Origin: Turbatrix aceti
Lineage: Eukaryota; Nematoda; Chromadorea; Rhabditida; Panagrolaimidae
Length of the DNA stretch: 64,000 nucleotides
Assembly: GCA_963969345.1 (NCBI GenBank)
Contig: OZ017766.1
Location: 3,596,001 to 3,660,000, forward strand
Direction: 5' to 3'
Below the pieces are notes generated by a model. The model saw only the letters and a program-made list of their open reading frames with translations, was not told the DNA's origin and ran no database searches. Both the position numbers and the translations under genes were made by a program. Of this stretch, positions 1-10,960 are shown piece after piece; the first letter of the stretch is position 1; the number at the start of each line of letters is the position of its first letter.

Positions 1-1251
1 ATCGATTGATGGCTTTAGATTTGAAATATTTGAAATTATACTGAAATGTTAACCTCCAACAATGGGGCACTAAGCAGCGCGTTACGATAGAGCGCGCACG
101 CTCGCTTAGGCTGTTGCCCAGATCGAGGACGGTCAGGCTGTCCTTCCAGAGCGGCGGGGCGGTCGTTCCTTCCTCTCCTATTCTGTTCTATCATAGCTCT
201 GTTACGACTCACGACGACTGCGGCCTTGCGTATATGCATACTACACGCTTTCTCTCCCTCGCTACCGCCACTTGGCTCACTCGTCGTAGTCATAGTGTGT
301 GTGTTGTGGTTGCTTGTCGATTTCTGCGAAGAGAAAAGTGCTGCAGTGCGCACCCTCCTTTTATTTTTTTCGTTGTGTCACTGGCATATCAGCCGGCAGC
401 AGCTGCTCTTGCCTTTTTTTCTTCGAGTCGTAATTTTGTACTATTTTCGATGCCGGACTCGTCAAAAGCTGTTATTACAAAAGAAGATATTTGTAAATTT
501 GGTTATGGTCTATTGGGTACAGTGAATTTGAGACTTGTACCCGTAGCGCCATAATCAGTTTTTACACCTATTTTCACTGTTGGACGGTTTCCAGGTCACG
601 TGGTATGTTGGTCGGTAAGTTCGTATGTTTTTTTTGCGTTTGCGGATGACTCATTGTTGTGAAATTTTCACGATAAAACGGAATAAACGAAGAACGGGGC
701 GAGTTGCACATATCCAATATCTCTGGACGACAATGAGTGGCGGGCACTAGACATAATTGCTGGCCGTCGCGGCCAGCAGTCAGTCGTCCTGGTCACATGA
801 TGCAATGAATGACCAGCGAGATGGAAAGCAATGAAATGAGACAAGAGCAATGACGAGAAGCAAGGCGCGCGGAATTCTGCTGGGGTGCTTCGCTTCGTTC
901 TAGTCTTCTTGTTGAGTGCGCAGTGACTAACTAATTAGTCTCGTTGGTGCTCGGGGGCTACATCTGGTGGTCGTTGCAAAAACAGGAAAATCGATAAACG
1001 CAAATGAGAGCACAAAAGTCTTGTTTGACCAAATTAGATGCTAACGTGCGAGCCACCTACGTTACAGGAGAGACCTTGCAAGATGACATACAAGTCGGAA
1101 TGCGACAAAAAGGACATAAATTTTCCCGCCAAAATGCGCACGCGGCTGGACTGTAATTTCGAAGCGAAAATGCGCCGTAATAAAGCAACAATGCATTGAT
1201 GCGCTCATTTGTAAACCTTTTCCTGGACGCGATTTGTGCTTTGTAATTGTT
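1..1251. other. left-edge region, no supported gene
   Basis: No open frame here has convincing codon use. A 34-codon frame starts at the ATG at 450 and could be a short first exon, with a donor near 500 and a 20-base exon after the acceptor near 592, but nothing confirms it. The stretch may hold the promoter and 5' leader of the gene starting at 1252. Confidence 0.4.
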
Positions 1252-2578
1252 ATGAATGATCAGGGTCCGAGCAGTGCTTCGTTTGATGCAAATTCAATCA
1301 TGGAAGTGAATGTTCGACGTTTGCAAAGTAAGTTATGATTTTTCCTTGTTAAGGATCTATGTTACAATTCCCGTGTTTAGCGTACTTCGCCACACGCGAA
1401 AGCCAGTCATCCACGAAGGCAATCACAGCGTTCTTCAAGCCTGATGCGTATCCCAACTCCCCGACAATCAAGCAGCTTTCCTTGGACTACCGAAATGCCC
1501 TGGCGAAACACGCGAGCGCCTTGATGAGACTCCAGGAGGAAGACAGGATATCACGCGAGAAAAAAGATTACCTGGATTGGTTGGGGCACAAGAAACGCTG
1601 GGAAGCCGTAAATAGGAATAAGCCGTTTTTGAAAACGCCTCCAAAGATCAGCGCCGAAACACAACAGTTCTTCGATCGCAAAGATGCCGAAGAAGCCAAG
1701 CGAAAGCTTGAGTCCGTAAGTTTTTTAACTTTGGCGCGATCTGGGTTTGTGTTTTTGCTTTATGCTACGAATTCAACGGTAGTTTGATGTTTGGCACTCG
1801 GGTTTTTATGTTTTGATGATTCATGATTCACGATATTTTTTAGTCTCTCGATCCTCTGCCGCCACCGCCTCCCCTGCCATCGTTGTCTCGCCACGATCCA
1901 CCGGAACCGACGTCTCCCCGTCCTCCACCCCACAAAATGGTCAAACGAGAACCCACACCTCCGCAGCTTGTTCCTCTTCTCGAAAAGGAGGTTGCCGCCC
2001 CTCCCAGTCAACCACCTCCGCCGCCACTGCCACCCTTGCTACTATCAATGTCCTCGTCGTCACCAACTCCGAAACCGACGCTCGACAAGGCAAGGCAGCG
2101 GGATTTGGACCTGTTTGGCGACGATGAAGAATTCGAGTTCGTGCCTCCTCCCCCACCTCCGCCACCGGCGCCCGTTCTTCCGGCACCTGCACCGACTGCT
2201 ACAGAGCCGAGTTCAGAAGCACCGCCGTCAACCGTGAATTCCCTGGGTGCACTCGTGATGGAGCAGGTCAAGCAACGCAAGGAAGAAAAGAAGGAGAAGA
2301 AAGAGAAGAAGAAGAAGGACAAGGAACACAAGCATCGCAGCCACGACCGCAGCGAACGCCAGGAGAAGGACAAGGATAAGGACAAAGAACACCGCCACAA
2401 GGAACACAAGCACCGGCATGATCGAGACCGGGAGCGGGATCGCGAACGCAAGCGCGAGAAGAAGGAGAAACGTGAACGGCACGAGTCGTCGTCTGGCAGC
2501 CAGCGGGCAAGTGACGAGCAGCGTGAGCGGAAGCACTCCGAGAGAGATCGCTCCTCCGTCGGCAACGTGGTTATCTGA
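1252..2578 (+). CDS. unrecognised nuclear-type protein, Pro-rich with long charged tail
   Basis: Three exons by frame continuity: 1252-1327, 1381-1715 and 1844-2578, giving about 381 residues. Introns of 53 and 128 bp have clean GT/AG ends. The N-terminal third is ordinary helical-looking sequence with Lys/Trp/Glu content (KKDYLDWLGHKKRWE). The middle is low-complexity proline with an acidic patch (LFGDDEEFEF). The last 100 or so residues are a long Lys/Glu/Arg/Asp/His tract ending in RD/RE repeats, as in many splicing or transcription-associated nuclear proteins. I do not recognise the family from its N-terminal block. The coding call rests on matching splice phases, codon use and the downstream poly(A) signal; a nuclear role is inference from composition only. 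Confidence 0.75.
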
Positions 2579-2651
2579 AATCGAGTCGTAGCCGCTGCTT
2601 TCACGAAGTTATGCACGGGTCATGGCTTTGTTTGTTATTTTGTTGAATTCT

Positions 2652-2657
2652 AATAAA
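2652..2657 (+). terminator. poly(A) signal AATAAA
   Basis: Canonical AATAAA 74 bp after the stop codon of the gene ending at 2578. Confidence 0.6.
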
Positions 2658-2952
2658 AGAGTTATTTTTGAATTTTGAGTTACACAAAAGTTAGAAAATT
2701 GTCCGCATCGTTTACAAAACCAAAAAAAAGTGGCGAGATCAGTCAACAGTTTATCGCTCTGATCGAAAAATATAAAAATACATCGACGTGTGCCAAAATC
2801 CCGTTTCACACAAAATAAAAAAAAACAAATGTCAACATGAACGAATTTCAAAAAAAAGTGATTTGAATAATTTGTCAGTAAAAAACATGAAGGTGATGAT
2901 TTCCAGAGGCAAAGTAGTTTGAAGAACGCCCCGAATCGATCCGTTGTATGAC
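2658..2952. other. convergent intergenic gap
   Basis: AT-rich sequence between two genes facing tail to tail; expected to hold the 3' UTR of the laat-1-like gene. No gene seen. Confidence 0.5.
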
Positions 2953-4027
2953 TCAGTCGTCGTCCGCGTCGGTGATGAGGGGCACGCGATCGGCGCGCTG
3001 CCGTTTGTAGCGGTAGTACTGGGAGACGATGATGACGTCGAAGAAGACGCAGCCCAGCGAGCCGAGCAGCCAGGGCAGGTGCCGGATCATGTAGATCCAT
3101 CCGGAAGACTCGAGGAGCACCGAGAAGCCGTACGTCAGGTTGCCGGCGATGATGATGATAAACATGGTGATCGAGAGGCCTTCGCACGATTTCTCATAGT
3201 AATTCTTCCGGATCTGGGGAATGCGCCCGGCGAAGTAGCAGAACGACGCTAGCGTTCCGATGATGTACCCCACCTGAAAGTTGTGGGTGATAGATTTTGC
3301 CCCATCAGCGTCGGAGCACTCACAAGGTCAGTGTTGGACGTGAAAATGATGGGTTTGGTCAACGCGTGTTCTGCCAGCAGAACACGACCCCCGACCGACG
3401 CTTCCAGCGCTCCGGTCGGGGGGCCGTTGCCGACGAGCATCGACCCGCCGATGATGCCGAGCGCCACGGTGGGCACGACGATGACAGAGCCTCCCATAAT
3501 GCCGTCCGCCGGGATCCGATTCAGCCGGTAGTTGTAGTAGATAAACTGGCCCCAGAACACGACGTCCTGGCAGACGTAGTAGACCGCGATGAGCTTCTGA
3601 AACGACTGCTGACCGGTCAGGAGCGCGCCGATGAAGTTGCACATGTCGCCGAAGATCCTGAAAACCCGGTATTGAGCATTCATGTCCAATGAAGCATAAA
3701 AACCCACCAAAACATGAGAAAGAAGACGGAGATTCCTTCGCATCGCTTGCGTTTGTAGTTCTCGTACAACTGAGGGATGACAGGCAGCAGCCAGAGGCAG
3801 ATGGACACGAGCCCGACGACGAAGCCCAGCAGCTTGACGTTGGTATCTACGCAGTCGCCGAAGACGTTGAAGATCCACTGCACGCCGTGGCTGCAGTTGC
3901 CGTCGTCGGGGCCGGAGAGCAGGTCGATGGGCTGCCCGTCGACGCCGTGCGCCGTCGAGGCCTCCATGTAGCGCTGGAGGGCGGCGGTGACATTGCTCGG
4001 TATGAGTGGCGTGTAGCGGTATATCAT
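2953..4027 (-). CDS. laat-1: lysosomal cationic amino acid exporter, PQ-loop (LAAT-1/SLC66A1)
   Basis: Three exons on the minus strand, 4027-3708, 3657-3324 and 3273-2953, give 324 residues, close to the size of SLC66A1/PQLC2 proteins. Two PQ-loop repeats are visible: LPVIPQLYENYKRKRCEGIS before the first junction and RIPQIRKNYYEKSCEGLS in the last exon, each inside a multi-helix hydrophobic block. FWIFGDMCN follows the first repeat. The family consists of seven-helix lysosomal membrane proteins that export arginine, lysine and the cysteine-cysteamine disulfide. The acidic C-terminal tail (PLITDADDD) carries a possible dileucine-type sorting signal, which is inference. The start chosen is the in-frame ATG before IYRYTPLI; the CTGAAAA at 4077 suggests an upstream non-coding exon or trans-splice acceptor. 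A closely related PQ-loop paralogue is the main alternative. Confidence 0.85.
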
Positions 4028-4466
4028 GCTCACAGCGCTGCTGCCCGGTCGGATCGGAGCGTTGAGACGCGGCGACCTGAAAACAAAACAGAAGCTGTCG
4101 TCACGAAAATCGGAAAATCGCATGCGCAATCGATTCAATGTACCACGAAAAACCAGCTTCGCCCGCGATGCGGGGAAAAGCAGTGTCGCCCGACTGCAAT
4201 GCACCCTATCGGTCAAAGAATACCTGTCGAAGCAGACAGGCGGCGGCAGGACCGAAGCCAGCACGAGATCGGGTGAGCGTACGCGGCAGCGTACGTGATT
4301 TGATTCAATGCACGCATCGTGCGAGCAACGCTCAGCCGGAGGCATTTGTTTGGTTCTTCGACCAGCGACCGCAGATGCACCTGCTTACCACTATCCAAGA
4401 CAGATATTTTCAAATTTACTCTATCAAATACGCCACAACGAACGTGCCGAATCAACTGTTAGGATA

Positions 4467-5060
4467 TTATGCTTTCTTCTTTTTTGGTTTTTTCGACGAG
4501 TCGTCGATTTCCACTTTCAAGCTGACGATTTTATCCAGCGTATCGTCTTCTTCGTCGTCATCCTGAAACAATACGTAAGCCTGGAGTCTTGCGAAACGCC
4601 GACGAAACAACTCACCCTGAACATTCCTTCTTTCTTCAGTTTTTCCTTTCGCTCGACTCGCTCTTTTTCCTTCTTTAGCTTGATGCTTTCGGTCACTTTG
4701 ACGTTGTACGCGGCGTCCGGGTTGTCGACAAAGTCCTTTCTCGGTTCCTGAGGGTTGCCGGTTACGCTGGAGTCCTTGGCATTATCCTCGGCTTGCTGAG
4801 CCTTATCCCCGGCTTTGTCGTCGGCGTTCTTTTCGTCCTTGGGATCTTCCGATTTCGAACCGTCCACATCAGAACTGGCATTTGAATCGGCTTCGTTTCG
4901 GGGTTGAGCGGCCGGCTTCTTACCAGGCTTCTGGGTTTTCTTGTGGCATGTTGCAATCAGGCCCGATGTCTAAGAACAAAACAGGTTAAACTGATGCAAA
5001 CGGGATTTCGCTTACCAAGCAGATTAAAACTATTACCGTTACGATGCCAATCAATACCAT
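4467..5060 (-). CDS. small single-pass membrane protein with charged tail
   Basis: Three exons, 5060-5016, 4969-4616 and 4562-4467, all joined in phase 0, give 164 residues. The first 22 residues (MVLIGIVTVIVLICLTSGLI) form one hydrophobic helix followed by HKK, so a signal anchor with the tail in the cytosol is likely. The rest is strongly charged: an Asp/Lys/Ala-rich middle, a predicted coiled-coil stretch (KLKKEKERVERKEKLKKEG), an acidic patch (DDDEEDD) and a Lys-rich end (KKPKKKKA). I do not recognise the family. The sequence resembles short charged ER or junctional membrane proteins in general design only. The first exon is too short to be found as an isolated frame; it was chosen because it supplies the start and anchor in phase. 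Confidence 0.65.
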
Positions 5061-5603
5061 TTTGATCTTCGTTCGTCGCTTGGTACCGGGTTTGCTGAAT
5101 TTCAAGAAAAGTCCAGCAAGCCGTTATACGGTGGATGTAAGCAAAACTGATGTGCAAGCGGTGATAGCTTTTTATTACTTTTCGGCGTTTGGATATGCTG
5201 ATTTTTGTGAAATTATCATTTCACCCCTCAATTTGCATTTACGATCATCTGAGACCGCTCGGAGTCTCCTGGAATTCACGTTGGGCCAAACAAAACATTT
5301 CCGAAATACAGGTGCCGGAAGAAAAATTCTTGGTTTATTATTGTTATCATTTTTTGTGAAAAACAACCTATTTCTATCACAAGATCAAATTTGTAGTTCC
5401 GCTACCCAGATGTATCCTGATTTAATCAAAATATTTACAGCATGACGCCCTTTTCGGCGAAGGATGTATTATTCGTCTGACGAAACTTTCTTCCTCCAGG
5501 TGTCACCGTTGTTTTTCAAAAACAGTCTACTCGGATGTTGTTTATTATACACTTTTTACGATACAAGGCAACAAATTCGGACAAAATACAATTTTCTCGT
5601 CGG
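5061..5603. other. intergenic between two minus-strand genes
   Basis: AT-rich, about 540 bp. It should contain the promoter of the single-pass protein gene and the 3' UTR of the secreted-protein gene. The open frames seen on either strand are antisense shadows or short. Confidence 0.5.
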
Positions 5604-5982
5604 TCACTCCACTGATTCGGATGCTTCAGCCGCGACGGCATCAGATGGCCCCTCGGCCGCTGCTTCAGCTGTGGCTTCGGATGCTTCAGCTGCTGGGGCT
5701 TCGGTGGCTTCAGCCGGAGCCTCAGACGCCACGGCAACTTCGGCATCCGCCGATTCAGCGGATTCTGAGCTCTTTTTAGGCTTGTCTGATTCTTCGGAAG
5801 AAGCATCGCGCTTTTCCTGGGAATGAGGATCGCCTGCGACCTCGGGGGATTCAGAGGAGTCGCCCTAAAGGTGTTTACGATAACGTAGGCTACGGTAGAA
5901 GGCGACATACCGGGAGGGGGGCTGCCTTGACGAAGGCGACGGCGATCAGGCCCAGAAGAAGGAGAGCGATGAGTGCGCGCAT
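5604..5982 (-). CDS. small secreted Ala/Glu/Ser-rich protein
   Basis: Two exons, 5982-5911 and 5864-5604, in phase 0, give 110 residues. The first exon is almost exactly a signal peptide: MRALIALLLLGLIAVAFVKA, with likely cleavage after the Ala-Ala pair before PLP. The mature part contains one dibasic site (QEKRDAS) and then an Ala/Glu/Ser/Pro low-complexity region with repeated EA, PAEA and ASEA units. The composition looks like a cuticular, glycoprotein or antimicrobial-precursor type product, but no family is recognised. A TATA-like box sits 123-130 bp upstream. The repetitive alanine tract may vary in length between strains. Confidence 0.7.
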
Positions 5983-6104
5983 CGTTGAAAGTTTGTGGTT
6001 TCCTGCAAAAAACCCGTGAAACACTGCCACGATCGGGGTTACACAAGATAACTCGTAAACACGACGGTTCCGGGAAACTACAAAATTTGTTTGTTGCAAA
6101 GTTG

Positions 6105-6112
6105 TATTTATA
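6105..6112 (-). promoter_or_regulatory. TATA-like box
   Basis: TATAAATA on the minus strand, 123-130 bp upstream of the start codon of the secreted-protein gene. The distance fits a 5' leader of roughly 90-100 bases. Confidence 0.45.
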
Positions 6113-7903
6113 CGGAGTGGCCCCGCCCGTGAGCGGTGTTTGTTGCCCAGCCCCGTCACAGGAGGGGTCATTTGCATGGTGCCCGTGTGATCATCGGCTG
6201 ACTGCCAGGTGGGGGTTTCAAAAGTTGCTAACTCGTCCGATCAACTGACAGGAAATTGGTCGACCGACTCATCTTCCATGCGTGACGCCTTTGTCGGTTT
6301 TAACAAACTTTGCAACCCTTGGGTGCACCAGGGTTCAAAAGTGATTGCAAACGGAAGCACACAGTACATGCACGAGCGGATGTTAAAAAAAGAAGTCAGA
6401 ATCACACAAACAAGGTGCGGAGCGCCAACCAGCTTTCAACATCTGTTAATCGGACGACAAATAACTTGTAAATATATATCGTTTATCCGTAAAAGTGGTT
6501 TTTTACAGATCCATAAAATGGTTGTTCAGTGGGAGATTATAAAGTCACGGATATGAACGCGACGGTACAAAATAAAAATTCGAATTAATCCAGCCGTAAC
6601 GACTTCAAAACAGCCCATTTGTATTTTTTTGCCATAAAAAACGATTAACATCATAACAATGTTTTTAACGACAAAAGTATGAACGTTGGTGGCTTTGAAA
6701 TCTTCGGTTGCTAACCTAAAAAATGTAAGCTGTATTCCGCTGCGATTCCGACTTGGGAGTCGATTTTTTTGCAAGAATGTAACAATGCCCCTCAAAAGCC
6801 GCACAACTTTATAGTAATTTTTTTCTGTTGCGAAAAACCGAAACATCCGAAAATAGTTTCGACCCGAAAGCCGATTCCAATAATAAAATTTGTGGGTACC
6901 CAAGAGCATTGAAAACGAATCGTAGTTTGCACAAGAACGTTGACAAATGAATAAAATTCTCCAGATATTGCGTTCCACAACGGATGCACAAATCTTAGAA
7001 TTTTGAATTTATTTATTCGAGGCAAATGCATTTCTTTGTGGGAGTCCATCCTCGAACTTTGAATATTATCGCAATTTGCTTCGAGGACTTCATGACTTTC
7101 TCGACTCCGAAGTCTACGTCGATTACCTCTCGACAGAAGTAGGTCAACGTCACATGGATTCTAATTAGGTCTCAAAAAAGTGAATTCAACTTTGTACCCT
7201 CAATTTTCAGATGTTGGATCTCATTCAGATACCTGCCTGGTCGCGTTGAACTCCACTCCGCCACTTTCCTCTAGTGTCTTTCAGATGAGGTCTACGTTGC
7301 GTACCGGAGATGATGCAACATTAGGATTTGTCGCAAATGTTTTTTTGCACCCAGAGATGAGTCTTTTGACGCCTACCGTCGCACCAAGTTCGACGTAAAG
7401 TTGGACTCGAGGAAGTAAAAGTTGCATTTTTCTTTGCATAGAGTGTACCAACTCGAGGGAAGAGAGAGCCGGTAAAAAATGCTCGCACTGTCTTTTCAAA
7501 AAACGCCTCTCGAGAACAATGACATTGAGTCACTCAATGCAAGAACGCTATCGTAAGCGCGCGCTGTCACCAACTCGTGTGCTGCACGGTAAACACAGGT
7601 TCACCGTTCCCTACTCTAATGCGTCCGTCGCCGCATCCTTGTTTGCACTCAAATTATAATTCTTTGAGGGTAACAAAACTCTTTTTTCTGAAAAACGTCT
7701 TTGTTGGCATCCTTCCGATTCTCCGATTCGATCAGCCTCTGCGTTGCGGCAGCGTTCTATGACCTAGCGCTTATCGCTCGAGCGAAAGGGGTGGATCCCG
7801 GCAGCAGTCAAGGCTGACAGGCCCGCACCTTTCTTCACGTTTTCCTTCACGCAAAAGACATCACATGGCGGTGCGCTGCTGATTCCCGCGCCCAATTTCG
7901 CGA
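6113..7903. other. intergenic, no supported gene
   Basis: AT-rich with many stops. The longest frames (for example minus strand 6526-6978) have no recognisable motifs, biased composition and no partner exons. The right part should contain the promoter of the nuclear receptor starting at 7904. Confidence 0.5.
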
Positions 7904-9605
7904 ATGCGCTCCCGGCCTTCGTCGATCGACTCGCCCTCGCCGCCCTCTTTGTCCGCCGTCTGCGAGGTCTGCACGGCGCCCGCCGAAGGCAAGCACTTTG
8001 GCGCCATCGCGTGTCATGCCTGCGCCGCCTTCTTCCGCAGAACAGTCGCCTTCGAGCGCTCCTACACCTGCCGCAATCATCGCAAATGCCAGATTGCCAA
8101 AGGTTGGTTTTTTTTCGTGCTGAAACCCGAATCGGGATGTTTTCGTGCTGGAACAAAGGCACAGAAAAGTACAGAAAAAACAGTTGGGTAGAAAATGCAT
8201 CCGCGTTTCTCGAATAAATGATCGTGGTGATAAAAGAAATCAATGCATCCATCAGACGCGTAGGCTGTTATCGGCTGACATGCGAACTTTGTTCGCTCTG
8301 ACCCGCGGACAACAACGTAGCACCCTACGTGAAAAAAGTTTAGCAAACAACGAGAGCGGGAGCGAGACACAAAGCACACAGTTCTGGAACGGATATCCGC
8401 TTTCAGTGAACCCCCGACAGATCTGCCGCTTCTGCCGCATGCATCGCTGCCTCGTCGTGGGCATGAACATCCGGGAAGTCAAAGCCTTCCACACGAAACC
8501 CCTCCGCCTGGCCCATCAGATCGAGTCCACGGAGCAGCTCGCGCCCGGGGTTCTCGGCGATCTGCTTCGCGCAAGACAGACCATATTCTTCAATCGCGTC
8601 CAGTACGGCATGTATAAGGACAGCGTGAGTGCAGAGTTTACAAATTGGGGGCATATAACAAATTTGTCTCTTTGCAGACGGTCTCAAAGCCGGCGACGCT
8701 GCGTTCGATGCTGCGCGCGATGTCAGCCGAGGCGCCCGTCTGCCTCGCCTACCTGCGTGCCACCCGGATCGGCGACCACCTGGGCGGCGACGCGCACCTC
8801 GTAACGCTGCTGCGCCATTTCCTGCCCACGTGGGCCAGCATGGAGACGTTCAACAGCACGGTCAAGAACAGCGGCATCGCCATCAACCGCATCTACTGCA
8901 TCAACGAGGAGTACATCGACCTCGATCTCGCCTTCCTCAACGACTTCTACGGCGTCGAGCCCAGCCTGGCCAACCCCCAGGATCTGGCATTGTGAGTCGT
9001 CCTCTTAGCCAGCCTTCTGCAACCCGTAGACCCCTGTGATTTCAGCTTTGAGCGCGAGCAGTACGGCAAGATGATGGAGGGCGCGAAGATCGTCGCGCAC
9101 CACCAACTCGATGATTACGAGTTCGCGGCTCTCGTTCAGATGACGCTCATTCACATCGGTGAGTGTTTTGATTTTTTCTGACCCTTACAGCCTCTTGGTT
9201 TTAGCCTTCGAGGTGCTCCCGGAGCGCCGACCCCTCCTGACGCCCTACCTGAGCCGGTTGTTCCGCGAGCTGCACCGGCACCACCGCAACAACTACGCGT
9301 CGCCGAGCGTGCGCATGGGCACGCTCGTCCTGCTCATCTCGGAGATGCAGCAGCTGCGGAGGACGTACAACGAGCGCGTGCTGCTGCTGGACCTGACGAG
9401 TCTCTGGAAGACGGGTCCTTCGGCGCACTGCAACGGCCCCTACGCCCTCGAGAAGTTCCTCTCGCCGACGCCGAGCCCGGCTTCGCCCGTGAGCGACGAC
9501 GAAGAGGCCCGGCTCTGGCTGCCTATCTCGGTGCCCCTCCAGCTCAGCTTGCAGGCGTGCAGCAGCTCCTCCTCCTCCGACGTGGATCTCGCCGAAGTAC
9601 AGTAA
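7904..9605 (+). CDS. nuclear hormone receptor (nematode divergent type)
   Basis: Five exons: 7904-8102, 8407-8624, 8678-8991, 9046-9158 and 9205-9605, giving 414 residues. The N-terminus holds a two-finger DNA-binding domain. Finger one uses C20, C23, C37 and C40, with the P-box region [10 protein letters not shown]; finger two uses C56, C62, C73 and C76, followed by [11 protein letters not shown]. The CHACAAFF P-box resembles the nematode supplementary receptor families rather than the classical CEGCKG type. The remainder is an alpha-helical ligand-binding-like domain ending in [11 protein letters not shown] and a serine-rich tail ([10 protein letters not shown]). It should act as a DNA-binding transcription factor, ligand unknown. 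The first intron (304 bp) is much longer than the others and splits the second finger just after residue 66. Orthology to a named NHR cannot be decided by eye. Confidence 0.88.
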
Positions 9606-10244
9606 GCGCTGATGCAGCTGGCTCGGGCCACGGAGCTCTGCTGTGTACCGTCTTATCAGCGCGTTGTACTTCGGATTACCTCACAATCATAGTCAGTCTG
9701 ATAAAAAACGGACAGCTATTTTTTGTACAAAATTCCCCTGCGCCTGGCACCGAAGGCAGCGAAACGTACAACAGGCTCGCATTTTACGTCCCACGAAGAC
9801 AGTTTCCCTAAATCCTACCAATGCGACGAAAAACAGAATCTGTCCTGTAAAAAATGTTGGCCGAAACACGTTTAAAAAAACTGTATAATAAAGTTGACCC
9901 CTGCGAAGACTGATAAATAACATGATCAGTAACTTATTAGGGCATGGGAGACCGTGCACAAACGGATGATTAGCTAGCAACGTGCAGAACAATTCCAAAC
10001 ACGCTCTCAGGCGAAAAAGAAGCAAAAGTTATAGGACAGAAGCCATTAGGGCAACTAACGGAAGCAGACAGGAGCATCGATGGCGATGATCAATATCTTG
10101 AATGAAGGAAAGAAAGGAAGGCGAAAGTGGCCAGGGTGCAAAAACCCGGCAAATCCCGTACTGAGTGGAAGTCGTTCGAATGAAGTGTGAATGATGTGCA
10201 GGATAGAAAAACGATTATAAAAAGGTCGAAAGACTGAACCCAAA
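9606..10244. other. convergent intergenic region with poly(A) signal
   Basis: No coding sequence seen. AATAAA at 9887-9892 lies 282 bp after the nuclear receptor stop codon and is its likely poly(A) signal. The rest should include the 3' UTR of the minus-strand BRI3-like gene. Confidence 0.5.
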
Positions 10245-10960
10245 TCAGTCTTGCAATCGACGGCAAACCGAGCAGCGAGGACGTACCTAAAAAAACAGCA
10301 GTTCAGTGCAAAAATCCAAAATCAATGTGACTTACGGTGCACGGAATGCAACAGAGGAGAATGAGTCCGACGGGGAAGGTGCAGATGGCCAGCAGGATGA
10401 GACAGATGAGGCAGCAGAGGTCCGTTTCGTTGCGCACGATTCCGGCACGGCACCAGACACACGTGCTGCCGGGGAGCGCCTGCGTCGTGATGATGGTGTG
10501 CACGATGTGGGGATGAGACTGATTCGGGGGCGGCGGACCACCGAGGTGCGAGTCGCCGGGGTAGACCGCGTGCATCGGGGGAGGATTCTGCTGCTGGGGC
10601 GTGTACGGCTTCGGCATCGCCTCGGCCGGGTAGGTGGGGTAGTTTACCGCATCCTGGTAGGACGGAGGCGGCTGGTCGTACACCGAGGACTGATCCGGAG
10701 CGTTCGTGTGAAAGCCAGGAGCCGGAGCAGTCTGGAATCCAGGAGCCGGGCCCGGGGCGCGCAGAAAGTCGGCCTGCTCTCGAGGATGCTCGTAGGCCGG
10801 AGGATCCGAAGAGATTGCCGGGTAGGTCGGTGGCGTGTTCGTCGAAGACTGAAAATTAAATATTTTTTTATAAAACGCATAAAGCTTCAGAATAAGGTAA
10901 AAAACTAACCGAGTTCTCCGGAAGAGGAGCACTGGGAGCCGGTTCGCCGCTCTTGGACAT
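10245..10960 (-). CDS. BRI3/LITAF-like lysosomal or endosomal membrane protein
   Basis: Three exons, 10960-10910, 10848-10336 and 10286-10245, give 201 residues. The long N-terminal part is Pro/Tyr/Gln-rich and carries PPxY motifs (PPTY and PPAY near residues 23-36), which recruit WW-domain ubiquitin ligases in this family. The C-terminal 60 residues show a zinc-binding pattern flanking a hydrophobic segment: CVWCRAG, then a Leu/Ile/Cys-rich membrane block, then IPCTVRPRCSVCRR. This arrangement matches BRI3 (brain protein I3) and LITAF/CDIP proteins, which insert a hairpin in late endosome or lysosome membranes. The last exon, only 42 nt, supplies the second Cys pair, so it is needed for the fold. 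LITAF rather than BRI3 proper is the main alternative. Confidence 0.7.

Noticed and set aside
6526..6978. 150-codon minus-strand frame
   Set aside because: AT-rich, no family motif and no flanking exons in phase.
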